Source: DASWJS01 sp036397035 (lineage in GTDB: Bacteria; Actinomycetota; AC-67). From it: 64,000 nucleotides of DNA. The position numbers and the translations under genes were made by a program. Below, in pieces: positions 34,277-42,556 of this stretch; position 1 is the first letter of the stretch; every line of letters begins with the position of its first letter. Under the pieces are notes generated by a model. That model saw nothing but the letters and a program-made list of their open reading frames with translations, did not search any database and had not been told where the DNA came from. The stretch spans positions 1-64,000 of the forward strand of contig DASWJS010000034.1 in the NCBI GenBank assembly GCA_036397035.1, in the 5' to 3' direction.

Positions 34277-34507
34277 ATGTCCGACCACAGCCCGACGTTC
34301 GAAGCCGATATCAAGCCGCTGTTCCGCGACTCCGACCGCGGCGCGATGACGTTCGCTTTCGACCTCTGGGACTACGAGGAGGTCAAGGAGAACGCCGAGG
34401 GGATCGCGACGCGGCTCGAAGACGGAACCATGCCGTGCGACGGCGCGTGGCCGCCCGCGCAGGTCGAGACGTTCCGCGCCTGGATCGCCGCCGGCTGCCC
34501 CTCCTAG
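34277..34507 (+). CDS. Small conserved-looking protein with MPCDGAWP motif
   Basis: This 76-residue acidic protein begins FEADIKPLFRDSDRGAMTFAFDLWDYEEV and ends with a MPCDGAWPPAQVETFRAWIAAGCP block. The spacing between an invariant-looking DxxxM, the FDLW segment and the CDGAWP-FRxWI end looks like a compact folded domain; I recall similar short proteins from diverse bacteria, but no function. The two cysteines (C55 and C75) could bind metal or form a disulfide. It has its own promoter and a strong ribosome-binding site, with a hairpin after its stop, so it is a real monocistronic gene. Confidence 0.75.
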   Translation: MSDHSPTFEADIKPLFRDSDRGAMTFAFDLWDYEEVKENAEGIATRLEDGTMPCDGAWPPAQVETFRAWIAAGCPS

Positions 34508-34510
34508 AAA

Positions 34511-34530
34511 CGCGCGCGGATTCGCGCGCG
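34511..34530 (+). terminator. Hairpin after the CDGAWP gene
   Basis: CGCGCGCG (34511-34518) and CGCGCGCG (34523-34530) form an 8-bp stem with loop GATT, 3 nt after the stop codon. No T-run follows. Confidence 0.4.
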
Positions 34531-34577
34531 CGCCGCCGCCTGTGCTTCGCTAGCGCTCCAAGACCAAGGAGGCTGCG

Positions 34578-36221
34578 ATGCATGGTGGACGCCTGACGGC
34601 GACATGGCTCAAGGCGCAGGGCGTGACGACGGTCTTCGCGCTCTCGGGCGAGCACGTCCTGCCGATCCTCGACGGCTGCGCCGACGAGGGCATCGACGTC
34701 GTCGGCTGCCGGCACGAGCAGGGCGCCGTCCTCGCGGCGGAGGCGTTCGCGCGCGTCACCGGCACGCCCGGCGTCGCGTGCGTCACCGCCGGTCCCGGGG
34801 TGACCAACGCGGTCACCGGGCTCGCGGTCGCCAACACGTGCGGCTCGCCGGTCATGCTCATCAGCGGACGCACGTCCACGCCGAAGCGCTACACCGGCAC
34901 GTTCCAGGACATCGACGGCGTCGCGGTCGTGGCGGCCGTGACCAAGTTCGCCGAAACCTGCTTCGAGACCGATCGCATCCCCTATTACCTCGAGCTGGCG
35001 TGGCGCCGGATGGTGGCCGGCCGCCCGGGCGCGGTGCTGCTGGAGCTGCCGCACAACGTCGTGAAGGGCGAGACCGGCGCGGCGGTCGCGCCGCTGGTCC
35101 TGCCGGAGCCCGCCGGTGCGTCCACGACCGCGGTCGCCAAGGCGATCGCGCTGCTCGCCGAAGCCGAGAAGCCGCTCGTCATCGCGGGCGGCGGCGCGTA
35201 CTGGTCGGGCGCGGGCGAGGCGCTGAAGGCGTTCTGCGACCGGCTGCGGATCCCGGTGACGACCGTGAACGCGGCGCGCGGGCTCGTGCCGGACGGCGAC
35301 GAGATCTGCCTCGGTCCGCTCAGCGAGGGCGGGCTCGTGCTGAGCCAGGCCGACCTCGTCGTGCTCGTCGGCACGAAGCTCGACTCGACCGTGACGCACG
35401 GGGGTCCGCCGCTGTGGCAGGGCAACGAGAAGATCATCCAGATCGACGTCGAGCCGATCTCGGTCGGCCTCAACCGCACGCCCGAGCTGGCGGTGCTGGG
35501 CGACGCGCGCGCCGTGCTCGAACAGCTCACCGAAGCCTTCGACGGCAAGCCCAAGGACGCGTGGCTCGCCCAGGCGAAGGAGTTCGGCCAGAACATGCAC
35601 CAGGCGTGGATCGACCAGACGCTCCCGTTGAGCGGCTCGCCCATCCCGCCCGGCCGCGTCGCCGGCGAGATCGTGAAGCAGGCGGGCCGCGACGCGATCC
35701 TGATCAGCGACGGCGGCGACATCCACACATGGTGCTACACGACGTTCCCGGCCTACGGACCCGGCCGCTACCTCGGCACGCACGACGCGCTCGGCGCGAT
35801 CGGCGTCGGCGTCCCCTACGCGCTCGGCGCGAAGGCCGCCGCCCCGGACCGCGACGTCGTCCTGTGCATCGGCGACGGCTCGTTCGGATTCGGCTTGCAA
35901 GAGCTGGAGACCGCGGCCCGCTGCGGCCTTCCGTTCACCACCGTGATCGCCAACAACGGCGCGTGGGGGAACATCCGTCACGAGCAAGGCAAGCAGTTCG
36001 GCAAGCAGACCGAGGTGACGCGGCTCGACGTCCAGGCCTACGAGAAGGTCGCCGAAGCCTTCGGGGGCTACGGCGAGCGCGTCGAGGACTCCGAGCAGCT
36101 CGGGGCGGCGATCCGTCGCGCGATCGAGTCCAAGACGCCCGCGGTGGTCAACGCGGTGACCCAGCAGGGCGTCGTGAGCCCGATCACCGAGATGGTCGGC
36201 GGCATGATGTCGATGCTGTAG
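34578..36221 (+). CDS. Thiamine diphosphate-dependent enzyme (acetolactate synthase-like)
   Basis: This complete 547-residue ThDP enzyme has three domains. The pyrimidine-binding domain carries catalytic E47 (CRHEQGAVLAAEAFAR), the central domain has VLVGTKLDSTVTHGG, and the C-terminal domain has the cofactor/magnesium motif GDGS (432-435) to N459-N460-G461. It is homologous to acetolactate synthase, oxalyl-CoA decarboxylase and benzoylformate decarboxylase. No regulatory ilvN gene is adjacent, so a catabolic decarboxylase or carboligase is more likely than isoleucine/valine synthesis. AAGGAGG precedes the ATG at 7 nt spacing. It is a paralogue of the truncated gene at the left edge. Confidence 0.92.
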   Translation: MHGGRLTATWLKAQGVTTVFALSGEHVLPILDGCADEGIDVVGCRHEQGAVLAAEAFARVTGTPGVACVTAGPGVTNAVTGLAVANTCGSPVMLISGRTSTPKRYTGTFQDIDGVAVVAAVTKFAETCFETDRIPYYLELAWRRMVAGRPGAVLLELPHNVVKGETGAAVAPLVLPEPAGASTTAVAKAIALLAEAEKPLVIAGGGAYWSGAGEALKAFCDRLRIPVTTVNAARGLVPDGDEICLGPLSEGGLVLSQADLVVLVGTKLDSTVTHGGPPLWQGNEKIIQIDVEPISVGLNRTPELAVLGDARAVLEQLTEAFDGKPKDAWLAQAKEFGQNMHQAWIDQTLPLSGSPIPPGRVAGEIVKQAGRDAILISDGGDIHTWCYTTFPAYGPGRYLGTHDALGAIGVGVPYALGAKAAAPDRDVVLCIGDGSFGFGLQELETAARCGLPFTTVIANNGAWGNIRHEQGKQFGKQTEVTRLDVQAYEKVAEAFGGYGERVEDSEQLGAAIRRAIESKTPAVVNAVTQQGVVSPITEMVGGMMSML

Positions 36222-36247
36222 GGACCCGAGGCGCCTTCCGGGCGAGG

Positions 36248-36253
36248 TAAACT
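36248..36253 (+). promoter_or_regulatory. -10 element, probable leaderless mbfA-like mRNA
   Basis: TAAACT matches TAnnnT and ends 8 nt before the ATG at 36262; no -35 and no clear Shine-Dalgarno sequence are visible. Confidence 0.4.
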
Positions 36254-36261
36254 GAGCCTCC

Positions 36262-37401
36262 ATGGCGCAGACGCAGACGCATCCATCGAGGGGCCGCCGC
36301 GAGGCGCCGTTCCTCAAGAAGTACCGGGAGTTCTGGTATCAGGAGCGAGCGGCGGCCTGGCTCTACCGCGAGCTGGCCGACATCGCCGACGACGACGATG
36401 CCCCCACGCTGCGCCGCCTCGCGGCGGCCGAAGACGTGCACGCGGGCCATTGGGCCGACCTGCTCGAGCGCTCCGGCGCGGAGCGCCCCGCGGAGTTCAA
36501 GCCGCCGCGGCGGGAACGCTTCCTGCGCATGATCGCGAAGCGCTTCGGCGTCGACCGCGTCATCCCCATGCTCGTTCGCCTGGAGGCGGCCGACGCCGGC
36601 AAGTACCTGAACGTGCAAGAGGCGCCCCGTTCGATGAGCGAGGAGGAGGTCGCGCACGGCAGGACGCTGGCGATGCTCGGCCACGGGACGCCGCGCCGCA
36701 TCGCCGACATCGAGTCACGGCACCGGGTCAGCAGCGGGGGCGCGCTGCGCGCGGCGACCTTCGGCATCAACGACGGACTGGTGTCGAACCTGGCGCTGAT
36801 CATGGGCGTGGCGGGCGGCGCCGACAACCCGAGCATCGTGCTGCTCGCGGGCGTCGCGGGACTGCTGGCCGGCGCCTTCTCGATGGCCGCGGGCGAGTGG
36901 GTGTCGGTCCGCTCGCAGACCGAGCTGTACGAGCGCGAGATCGAGATCGAGCAGGCCGAGATCGAAGCCTTCCCGGAGGAGGAGCGGGAGGAACTTGCCA
37001 CTATCTACCGCGCGAAGGGCCTCGAGCCGGAAGCCGCCGACAAGCTCGCCGAGCGCATCATGCTCAGGCCGAAGGTCGCGCTCGACACGCTCGTTCGCGA
37101 GGAGCTGGGCCTGGATCCCGGCGAGCTGGGCTCGCCGTGGGTCGCCGCGATCTCGTCGTTCGTCGCCTTCGCCGTGGGCGCCTTCGTGCCGCTCGCCCCG
37201 TGGATATTCACCGGCGGCGGCGTGGCGCTGGGCATCTCCGCCGGCGGGTCGGGAGTGGTGCTCGCACTCGTCGGGTTGTCGATCTCGGTGCTCACCGGGC
37301 GGAGCGGCTTCGTGTCGGCGTCCCGGATGCTGCTGGTGGGTGGGCTCGCCGCAGCGGTGACGTACGGCGTCGGCTCGCTCGTGGGCGTGTCGCTCGGCTA
37401 G
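36262..37401 (+). CDS. MbfA-type protein: ferritin-like domain plus VIT1/CCC1 transporter
   Basis: This 379-residue membrane protein has an N-terminal ferritin-like helical domain (about residues 15-140, with QERAAAWLYRELAD and the E-x2-H segment AAAEDVHAGHW). A C-terminal VIT1-family domain follows (about 155-379), starting AATFGINDGLVSNLALIMGVAGG, with an acidic cytosolic metal-binding segment (YEREIEIEQAEIEAFPEEEREE) between membrane helices. Membrane-bound ferritin MbfA exports ferrous iron from the cytoplasm after oxidation or sensing by the ferritin-like domain. Iron or manganese export is therefore likely. It stands alone and may protect against iron released by the haem oxygenases encoded downstream. 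Confidence 0.92.
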   Translation: MAQTQTHPSRGRREAPFLKKYREFWYQERAAAWLYRELADIADDDDAPTLRRLAAAEDVHAGHWADLLERSGAERPAEFKPPRRERFLRMIAKRFGVDRVIPMLVRLEAADAGKYLNVQEAPRSMSEEEVAHGRTLAMLGHGTPRRIADIESRHRVSSGGALRAATFGINDGLVSNLALIMGVAGGADNPSIVLLAGVAGLLAGAFSMAAGEWVSVRSQTELYEREIEIEQAEIEAFPEEEREELATIYRAKGLEPEAADKLAERIMLRPKVALDTLVREELGLDPGELGSPWVAAISSFVAFAVGAFVPLAPWIFTGGGVALGISAGGSGVVLALVGLSISVLTGRSGFVSASRMLLVGGLAAAVTYGVGSLVGVSLG

Positions 37402-37424
37402 CCCGCTCCGCGGTCCCGGAACCC

Positions 37425-37453
37425 TTGCCTTTGCATGACCGGGTCGCTAGGTT
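37425..37453 (+). promoter_or_regulatory. Promoter of the Liv operon
   Basis: TTGCCT (37425-37430) and TAGGTT (37448-37453) are spaced by 17 bp; transcription should start about 20 nt before the GTG at 37480. Confidence 0.55.
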
Positions 37454-37479
37454 CCCCCATCCGAAGGAAAGGGGGAAAC

Positions 37480-38769
37480 GTGAGTCGAACGACTCGGAAG
37501 ACCTTCGGCGCCGTGGGCATCCTCGCCCTGGCGCTTGCCGCATGCTCGACGAGTGGCGGCGGGACCGGTCTGTCGGGGACCTACACGATCGGCGTGTGGG
37601 GCCCGGCGAGCATCCCGCAGGGAGGCGACATTCGCGACGGCGCGATGCTGGCCGCCCAAGAGCTGAACGACGCCGGCACCGGCGCCGGCGGCCGTGAGAT
37701 CAAGATCATCTTCTGCGACTCGATCGACGGCGCTTCGACCGCCGAAGCCGTCGATTGCGTGAAGGGCTTCATCCAGGACGACGGCGTCGACGCGATCGTC
37801 GGCGGCTTCTCCTCGGGCGAGACCCTCGCCGTGTTGCAGACGGTCGTCGACGGTGAGACCATCTTCGTCGCGACCGGCGCCGCCTCGCCCGACGTGGTGG
37901 CCGGCGTCGAGAGCGGGGGAGAGCGCCGATTCATCTTCCGCATCGGCCCGATCAACTCGACGTACCTGGCGATCGACATGTGCGGGACCATGCTGAAGCT
38001 GGCCGCGCAACTCGGCTTCGGCAAGTTCGGCATCCTGTTCGAGGACGTCGAGTTCGCTCGTCCGCTGAAGGACTTCCTGGCGGCGTGCCTGGCCAATCCG
38101 TCCGAGGCGACGCAAGGCGCCATTCCGCAGGAGACCGGTGTCGAGGTCGTGTCAGTGAAGCCGCACGCGTTCGACGCGACCGACTTCTCCTCGCAGTTCT
38201 CGGCCTTCGAGAAGAAGGGCGCCCAGATCGTCATCGAGATCAACTCCCGGCAGGAGGGCGTCGCGCTCGTCAGGCAATGGGGCGAGACCAGGCCGCCCTT
38301 CGCGCTGGTCGGGATCAACGTCGCATCGCAGTTCGACGCCTTCTTCGAGCAGACCGAAGGCAACGCCGCCTACGAGCTGAACGGCCCGGCGGGATCCACG
38401 CGGGCGCCGCTCACTCCGGAGACGATTCCGTTCTACGACGCCTTCATGGCCGAGTACGGGCGGAACCCGATCTACAACGGGCTGTCGAGCTACGACGCGG
38501 TCCACGCGCTCGCCGAAGCCGTGGAGCGAGCGGGCTCGGCCGAGACCGACGCGGTCATCACCGAGATGGAGGCTACCGACCGGGTCGGCACGCAGGGACG
38601 CGAGCGGTTCGGCCCCGATCACGACATTCTCTACGGGCCGCTTGCGCCCGACGGCGAGGGGATCGTCCCGGTCTACTTCCAATGGCAAGAGGACGGGACG
38701 AAGGTGCTCGTGTTCCCCGAAGAGCTGGCGGGAGGCGCGACCTACACCCTGCCGCCCTGGTTGAGCTAG
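37480..38769 (+). CDS. Branched-chain amino acid ABC transporter binding lipoprotein
   Basis: This 429-residue LivK/LivJ-like binding protein has a lipoprotein signal: basic N-terminus SRTTRK, hydrophobic core and lipobox LAAC with C22. The mature protein has the Peripla_BP_6 fold (GVWGPASIPQGGDIRDGAMLAAQELNDAG, later GLSSYDAVHALAEAVERAG). I chose the GTG at 37480, because GGGGG lies 4 nt before it and the lipobox is then at the normal distance; an ATG 15 codons upstream overlaps the promoter. It is the first gene of a five-gene Liv operon and is separated from livH by a strong hairpin. Confidence 0.93.
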   Translation: MSRTTRKTFGAVGILALALAACSTSGGGTGLSGTYTIGVWGPASIPQGGDIRDGAMLAAQELNDAGTGAGGREIKIIFCDSIDGASTAEAVDCVKGFIQDDGVDAIVGGFSSGETLAVLQTVVDGETIFVATGAASPDVVAGVESGGERRFIFRIGPINSTYLAIDMCGTMLKLAAQLGFGKFGILFEDVEFARPLKDFLAACLANPSEATQGAIPQETGVEVVSVKPHAFDATDFSSQFSAFEKKGAQIVIEINSRQEGVALVRQWGETRPPFALVGINVASQFDAFFEQTEGNAAYELNGPAGSTRAPLTPETIPFYDAFMAEYGRNPIYNGLSSYDAVHALAEAVERAGSAETDAVITEMEATDRVGTQGRERFGPDHDILYGPLAPDGEGIVPVYFQWQEDGTKVLVFPEELAGGATYTLPPWLS

Positions 38770-38777
38770 GACGGTGA

Positions 38778-38821
38778 GCGCGCGGGGCGACGCGGCCTTC
38801 AGGCCGCGCCGCCCCGCGCGC
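38778..38821 (+). terminator. 20-bp hairpin between binding-protein gene and livH
   Basis: The arms GCGCGCGGGGCGACGCGGCC (38778-38797) and its near-exact complement (38802-38821; one mismatch) enclose the loop TTCA. The stem ends 8 nt before the livH ATG. In binding-protein transporter operons such hairpins stabilise the upstream message or cut down read-through, giving excess binding protein. Confidence 0.65.
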
Positions 38822-38829
38822 GGCCCCCG

Positions 38830-39702
38830 ATGGACGTTCTCGTAGAGATCCTCGTTCGCGGCGCGCAGACGAGCGCGGTCCTGGCGCTGCTCGCTCTCGG
38901 CTTCTCGCTCGTCTACGGCGTCGGCGGGGTCGTGAACCTTGCGCACGGCTCGCTCTTCATGGTCGGCGCTTACGCCGCCGTCGCCGGCGTGACGACGCTG
39001 GGTCTGCCGTTGTGGCTCGCCTACGCGTTCGGTGTCGCCGTCGCCGGCGCGAGCGGCGCGGTGCTCTACCTGCTGATCGTCCGGCCGGTGCGGCGAGATC
39101 CGCTGACGGTGCTGATCGTCACCCTCGGCGCCGCGATCTTCATCGCGGCGCTCGTTCGCTTCCTGTTCGGCACCGCGAACCGCGGGCTCGGCGGCTTGGT
39201 GGGCGGTTCGTTCTCGATCTTCGGGGTGCGGGTTCAGCAGACGCGGATGCTCGCCTTCGTCGTCGGCGTGCTCGCCGTGGGATTGCTGCTCGCGGTGCTG
39301 CGCAAGACCGCGGCCGGCCGGATCGTGCGCGCGGTCGCGCAGGACCCGGAGGCCGCGATCCTGATGGGAATCGACCCCGGGCGGGTGCTGCTGGCAGTGA
39401 TGACGATCGGCGGGGCGCTGGCCGGGCTCGCCGGGGTGACGACGGCGCCCTTCGAAGCGGTCTTCCCCGACATGTGGCTCCGGCCGTTGACGATGGCCTT
39501 CGCGATCGTGATCCTGGGCGGGCTCGGCAGCGTCGAAGGGACCGTCCTGGCGGCGGTGCTGCTCGGCTTCCTCGACCGAGCCGTGGCCTTCGGTCTGCCG
39601 AGCGGCGAGCGCTACGTGGACCTGATCGCGGTGCTGGTGATCCTGGGCACGCTGGTCGTGCGGCCGCAGGGGATCGTCGCGCGCGCGGGAGCGCACCATT
39701 GA
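38830..39702 (+). CDS. livH: Branched-chain amino acid ABC transporter permease LivH
   Basis: This 290-residue polytopic membrane protein of about eight helices has the LivH landmarks GVGGVVNLAHGSLFMVGAY (residues 30-48), RPVRRDPLTVLIVTLGAA and AVAQDPEAAILMGIDPGRV, the cytoplasmic coupling loop. It forms the translocation pore with LivM. No normal Shine-Dalgarno sequence precedes the ATG, because the intergenic hairpin comes right up to it. Confidence 0.93.
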   Translation: MDVLVEILVRGAQTSAVLALLALGFSLVYGVGGVVNLAHGSLFMVGAYAAVAGVTTLGLPLWLAYAFGVAVAGASGAVLYLLIVRPVRRDPLTVLIVTLGAAIFIAALVRFLFGTANRGLGGLVGGSFSIFGVRVQQTRMLAFVVGVLAVGLLLAVLRKTAAGRIVRAVAQDPEAAILMGIDPGRVLLAVMTIGGALAGLAGVTTAPFEAVFPDMWLRPLTMAFAIVILGGLGSVEGTVLAAVLLGFLDRAVAFGLPSGERYVDLIAVLVILGTLVVRPQGIVARAGAHH

Positions 39703-40775
39703 TCGCGGCGCTCAGGCCGGGCCGGCTCACGGTGAACGGTCTGCTGGCGGCGCTCGTCGTGCTGGCGGCGTTGCTCGGCCCGCGCTTCCTGACGCGCTTC
39801 TCGACGATCGACGTGCTGACGACGGCGGGCGTCTTCGCCATGTTCGCCGCGTCGTGGGACATCCTGAGCGGCTATACCGGCCAAGAGAACTTCGGCCACG
39901 CCGCCTTCATCGGCGCCGGCGGCTTCACGGTCGGCTTGCTGACGAAGTATGCGGACGTTCCCGTCGAGGTCTCGATGCTCGCGGCGGCCGCGATCGCCGG
40001 GCTGCTCGGGCTGGTCATCGGCATCCCGGCGCTTCGCCTTCGCGGGCCCTACCTCGCGCTGGCGACGCTGGCGGCCGCCGCGGCGCTGCTGCGGCTCGCG
40101 TTCATCTTCAAGCCGCAGACCGGCGGCGAGGAGGGGATCTCCGGGCTCGCCAAGCTCGGCGACGGCGCGCTGCTCGGGCCGATCGGGCGAGGCGCGGCGC
40201 GCATCTTCTACGGGGACGTCGGCGGGCTGAACCGGCTCAACGAGGCGAGCATCGTGAACTATTACGTCGTGCTGCTGGCGGCCACTTCGATGGTCGCCGT
40301 GCTCGCCGCCTACGGAGCCAGCAAGAGAGGCTTGCTGCTGCGCTCGATCCAGCAAGACGAGACGGCGGCGCTCGCATCCGGCGTCTCGACCGCGAGCCTG
40401 AAGGTCGCCGCGTTCGTCGTGTCCTCGACGCTCGCCGGCATCGCGGGCTCGCTGTGGGTCCACACGCTCACCCAGGTCAACATCGACACGCTGCGCGTGG
40501 ACCTGTCGCTGCTCATCATCGTGATGGCCGTAATCGGCGGGGCCGGATCGATCGTCGGGCCTGCGATCGGGGCGGTGATCATCGTCCTGCTTCAGGACCT
40601 CGTGCTCGACCGGCTCGGGATCGATCCCGGGTCGCAGGTCAAGCCGATGCTGTTCAGCGCGCTGCTGATCGTGGTGATGATCGTGCGGCCGAAGGGACTC
40701 GTCGTGCCGCTGCTGCGCCGCCTGTCCGGGCGAGCGGTGATCGCGCGTGCGCGGCCGGAGGGCGCCGATGGCTGA
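39699..40775 (+). CDS. livM: Branched-chain amino acid ABC transporter permease LivM
   Basis: This 358-residue permease carries the LivM signature SGYTGQENFGHAAFIGAGGF (about residues 55-74, where Q is usual but E-N is a slight variant of QISLGH), IPALRLRGPYLALATLA, and the coupling loop QQDETAALASGVSTASLK. Translation starts at a TTG in a TTGA overlap with livH; a GTG 11 codons later is an alternative. It dimerises with LivH. Confidence 0.9.
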   Translation: MIAALRPGRLTVNGLLAALVVLAALLGPRFLTRFSTIDVLTTAGVFAMFAASWDILSGYTGQENFGHAAFIGAGGFTVGLLTKYADVPVEVSMLAAAAIAGLLGLVIGIPALRLRGPYLALATLAAAAALLRLAFIFKPQTGGEEGISGLAKLGDGALLGPIGRGAARIFYGDVGGLNRLNEASIVNYYVVLLAATSMVAVLAAYGASKRGLLLRSIQQDETAALASGVSTASLKVAAFVVSSTLAGIAGSLWVHTLTQVNIDTLRVDLSLLIIVMAVIGGAGSIVGPAIGAVIIVLLQDLVLDRLGIDPGSQVKPMLFSALLIVVMIVRPKGLVVPLLRRLSGRAVIARARPEGADG

Positions 40776-41499
40776 GGCGTTGCTGGAGGTCGCGTCGGTG
40801 ACGAAGCGCTTCGGCGGACTGACCGCGGTATCCGAGGTGTCCTTCGACGTCGCGCCGGGGGAGAGCATCGGCGTCATCGGTCCGAACGGCGCCGGGAAGA
40901 CGACGCTGTTCAACTGCATCACCGGCTTCGACGCGCCGACGTCCGGCGACGTGCGCTTCGACGGCTCCAGCATTCGAGGCCGGTCGCCGCACGCGATCGT
41001 TCGAGCCGGCCTCGCCCGCACGTTCCAGATCGTGCGGCCCTTCCCGGACCTGCCGGTGCTGGCCAACGTGATGGTGCCCCTGATCGCGCGCCGGGTCTCC
41101 GATCCGAAGCGGAGCGGCATCGAGACGCTCCAGCGCGTGGGGCTCGCCGCGCGGGCCGCCGACCCGAGCGGCCTGCTGTCCGAAGGCGACCTCAAGCGGC
41201 TGGAGATGGCGCGAGCGCTGGCGACCGGACCCCGGCTGCTGCTGCTCGACGAGCCTTTCGCCGGGCTCAGCCCGAACGAGATCGACGCGCTCAGCGCGAC
41301 CATCGCCGCGCTGAAGGCGGCGGGCACGGCGCTGGTGATCGTCGAGCACAAGGTGGGCGCGCTGTTGAAGCTCGTCGGACGGGTGGTCGTGATGGACCTC
41401 GGCGCGGTGATCGCCGACGGCGCGCCGGAGTCCGTCATGCGCGACCCGCGCGTGGTCGAGGCGTACCTGGGAGCGGGGGCGGCCGATGCCGGCGCTTGA
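40768..41499 (+). CDS. livG: Branched-chain amino acid ABC transporter ATPase LivG
   Basis: This 243-residue ATPase has Walker A GPNGAGKTT (38-46), signature LSEGDLKRLEMARAL with E and D replacing the usual residues, and Walker B LLLLDEPFAGLSP. The switch region is VIVEHKVGALL. It contains the LivG insertion ARTFQIVRPF. GGAGGG at 40757-40762 sets the ATG at 40768, which overlaps livM by 8 bp. It should pair with LivF. Confidence 0.93.
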   Translation: MAEALLEVASVTKRFGGLTAVSEVSFDVAPGESIGVIGPNGAGKTTLFNCITGFDAPTSGDVRFDGSSIRGRSPHAIVRAGLARTFQIVRPFPDLPVLANVMVPLIARRVSDPKRSGIETLQRVGLAARAADPSGLLSEGDLKRLEMARALATGPRLLLLDEPFAGLSPNEIDALSATIAALKAAGTALVIVEHKVGALLKLVGRVVVMDLGAVIADGAPESVMRDPRVVEAYLGAGAADAGA

Positions 41500-42190
41500 G
41501 GTCCGCGGTCTGCGCGTCCGCTACGGCAAGGCGGTGGCGGTGGACGGCGTGGACCTGACGATCGAGCGTGGCGAGCTGCTCGCGATGGTCGGCCCGAACG
41601 GCGCCGGCAAGACCTCGTTCCTGCGTGCGCTCAGCCGCCTGATCCCGAGCGAGGGCGACGTGCTGCTCGGCGACGCGCCCCTGCCGCTCGCGCCGACGGC
41701 GGTCGTGCGGGCCGGCCTGATCCAGTGTCCCGAGCGGCGCCGGCTCTTCCCGGGCCTGTCCGTCGCCGACAACCTCGCGCTGGGCGCGCTCCGCCGCCGC
41801 GACGCCGACGTCGCCTCCGACCGCGCGTGGATCGTCGAGTTGTTCCCGCGCCTCGGCGAGCGGCTGGACCAAGCCGCGGGAACGATGAGCGGCGGCGAGC
41901 AGCAGCAGCTCGCGATCGCGCGCGCGCTCATGGCCCGCCCGGACGTGCTGCTGATGGACGAGCCGTCCCTCGGCCTTGCTTCGATCGTGAAGGAGGCCAT
42001 CGTGGCGAGCGTGCTGTCGCTGAAGGAGCGCGGGATCACGACGCTGCTCGTGGAGCAGGACGTTACGTTTGCCTTCCGCTGCGCCGACCGCGTCGTCGTG
42101 CTGGAGAACGGCCGCATCACGAAGCGAGGCACCACCGCGGAGATCGAAGCCGACCCGTCCGTCCGCGCCGCCTACCTCGGCGTGACGTGA
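41486..42190 (+). CDS. livF: Branched-chain amino acid ABC transporter ATPase LivF
   Basis: This 234-residue ATPase has Walker A GPNGAGKTS (36-44), the canonical signature MSGGEQQQLAIARAL, Walker B LLMDEPSLGLA and an unusual switch residue Q in LLVEQDVTFAF, as is normal for LivF. It overlaps livG by 14 bp and ends the operon. With the binding lipoprotein, LivH, LivM and LivG it makes a complete importer, in contrast to the fused system at 28865-31693. Confidence 0.94.
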   Translation: MPALEVRGLRVRYGKAVAVDGVDLTIERGELLAMVGPNGAGKTSFLRALSRLIPSEGDVLLGDAPLPLAPTAVVRAGLIQCPERRRLFPGLSVADNLALGALRRRDADVASDRAWIVELFPRLGERLDQAAGTMSGGEQQQLAIARALMARPDVLLMDEPSLGLASIVKEAIVASVLSLKERGITTLLVEQDVTFAFRCADRVVVLENGRITKRGTTAEIEADPSVRAAYLGVT

Positions 42191-42214
42191 AGGGAAGAGC
42201 AGCTTGGAGCCCGC

Positions 42215-42538
42215 CTAGAAGGTTTGGTGCTCCTTCAGCCATTCCCCAACTACGGTTGCGTAGTCGTTGAAGCTCATCTCGGTCGGCGTCAGGTTGAGGT
42301 CGGCGCAGATGGAGGGGAGCTTCCTTCTGAAGGATTGATAGCGCCTCCAGATGTGTCTCCCACCAGGGACCGTTCCCTCATTCTGCGAGGACCGGAGCCA
42401 ATCTCTGACCACCCGGACCGCCTCCTCGGGCCCCCTATGCCTAGAAAAAGTCCAAGTTCGAATGGCATGTTGAATCGGGGCAATCGGTTGACCCTGTCCA
42501 ACTGGGTTCTCGAAATGTCGTGATAGCCGAAGCGACAC
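42215..42538 (-). CDS. Hypothetical protein, low-G+C islet
   Basis: This 107-residue protein starts at a GTG with only a weak ribosome-binding site, 18 nt after the small Ser/Lys-rich gene. It is predicted helical and basic in the middle (GGRHIWRRYQSFRRKLPSICADLNL) and ends TEMSFNDYATVVGEWLKEHQTF. I do not recognise a family. Base composition of 42215-42780 is visibly lower in G+C than its neighbours and codon choice is less biased, suggesting recent acquisition. The 3' end converges on livF. Confidence 0.5.
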   Translation of the reverse strand: MSLRLSRHFENPVGQGQPIAPIQHAIRTWTFSRHRGPEEAVRVVRDWLRSSQNEGTVPGGRHIWRRYQSFRRKLPSICADLNLTPTEMSFNDYATVVGEWLKEHQTF

Positions 42539-42556
42539 TCGCCGATGATCCGCGCG

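Noticed and set aside
37435..37480. Upstream ATG start for the Liv binding lipoprotein
   Set aside because: It overlaps the promoter and would push the lipobox to residue 37; the GTG at 37480 has a ribosome-binding site and normal signal length.
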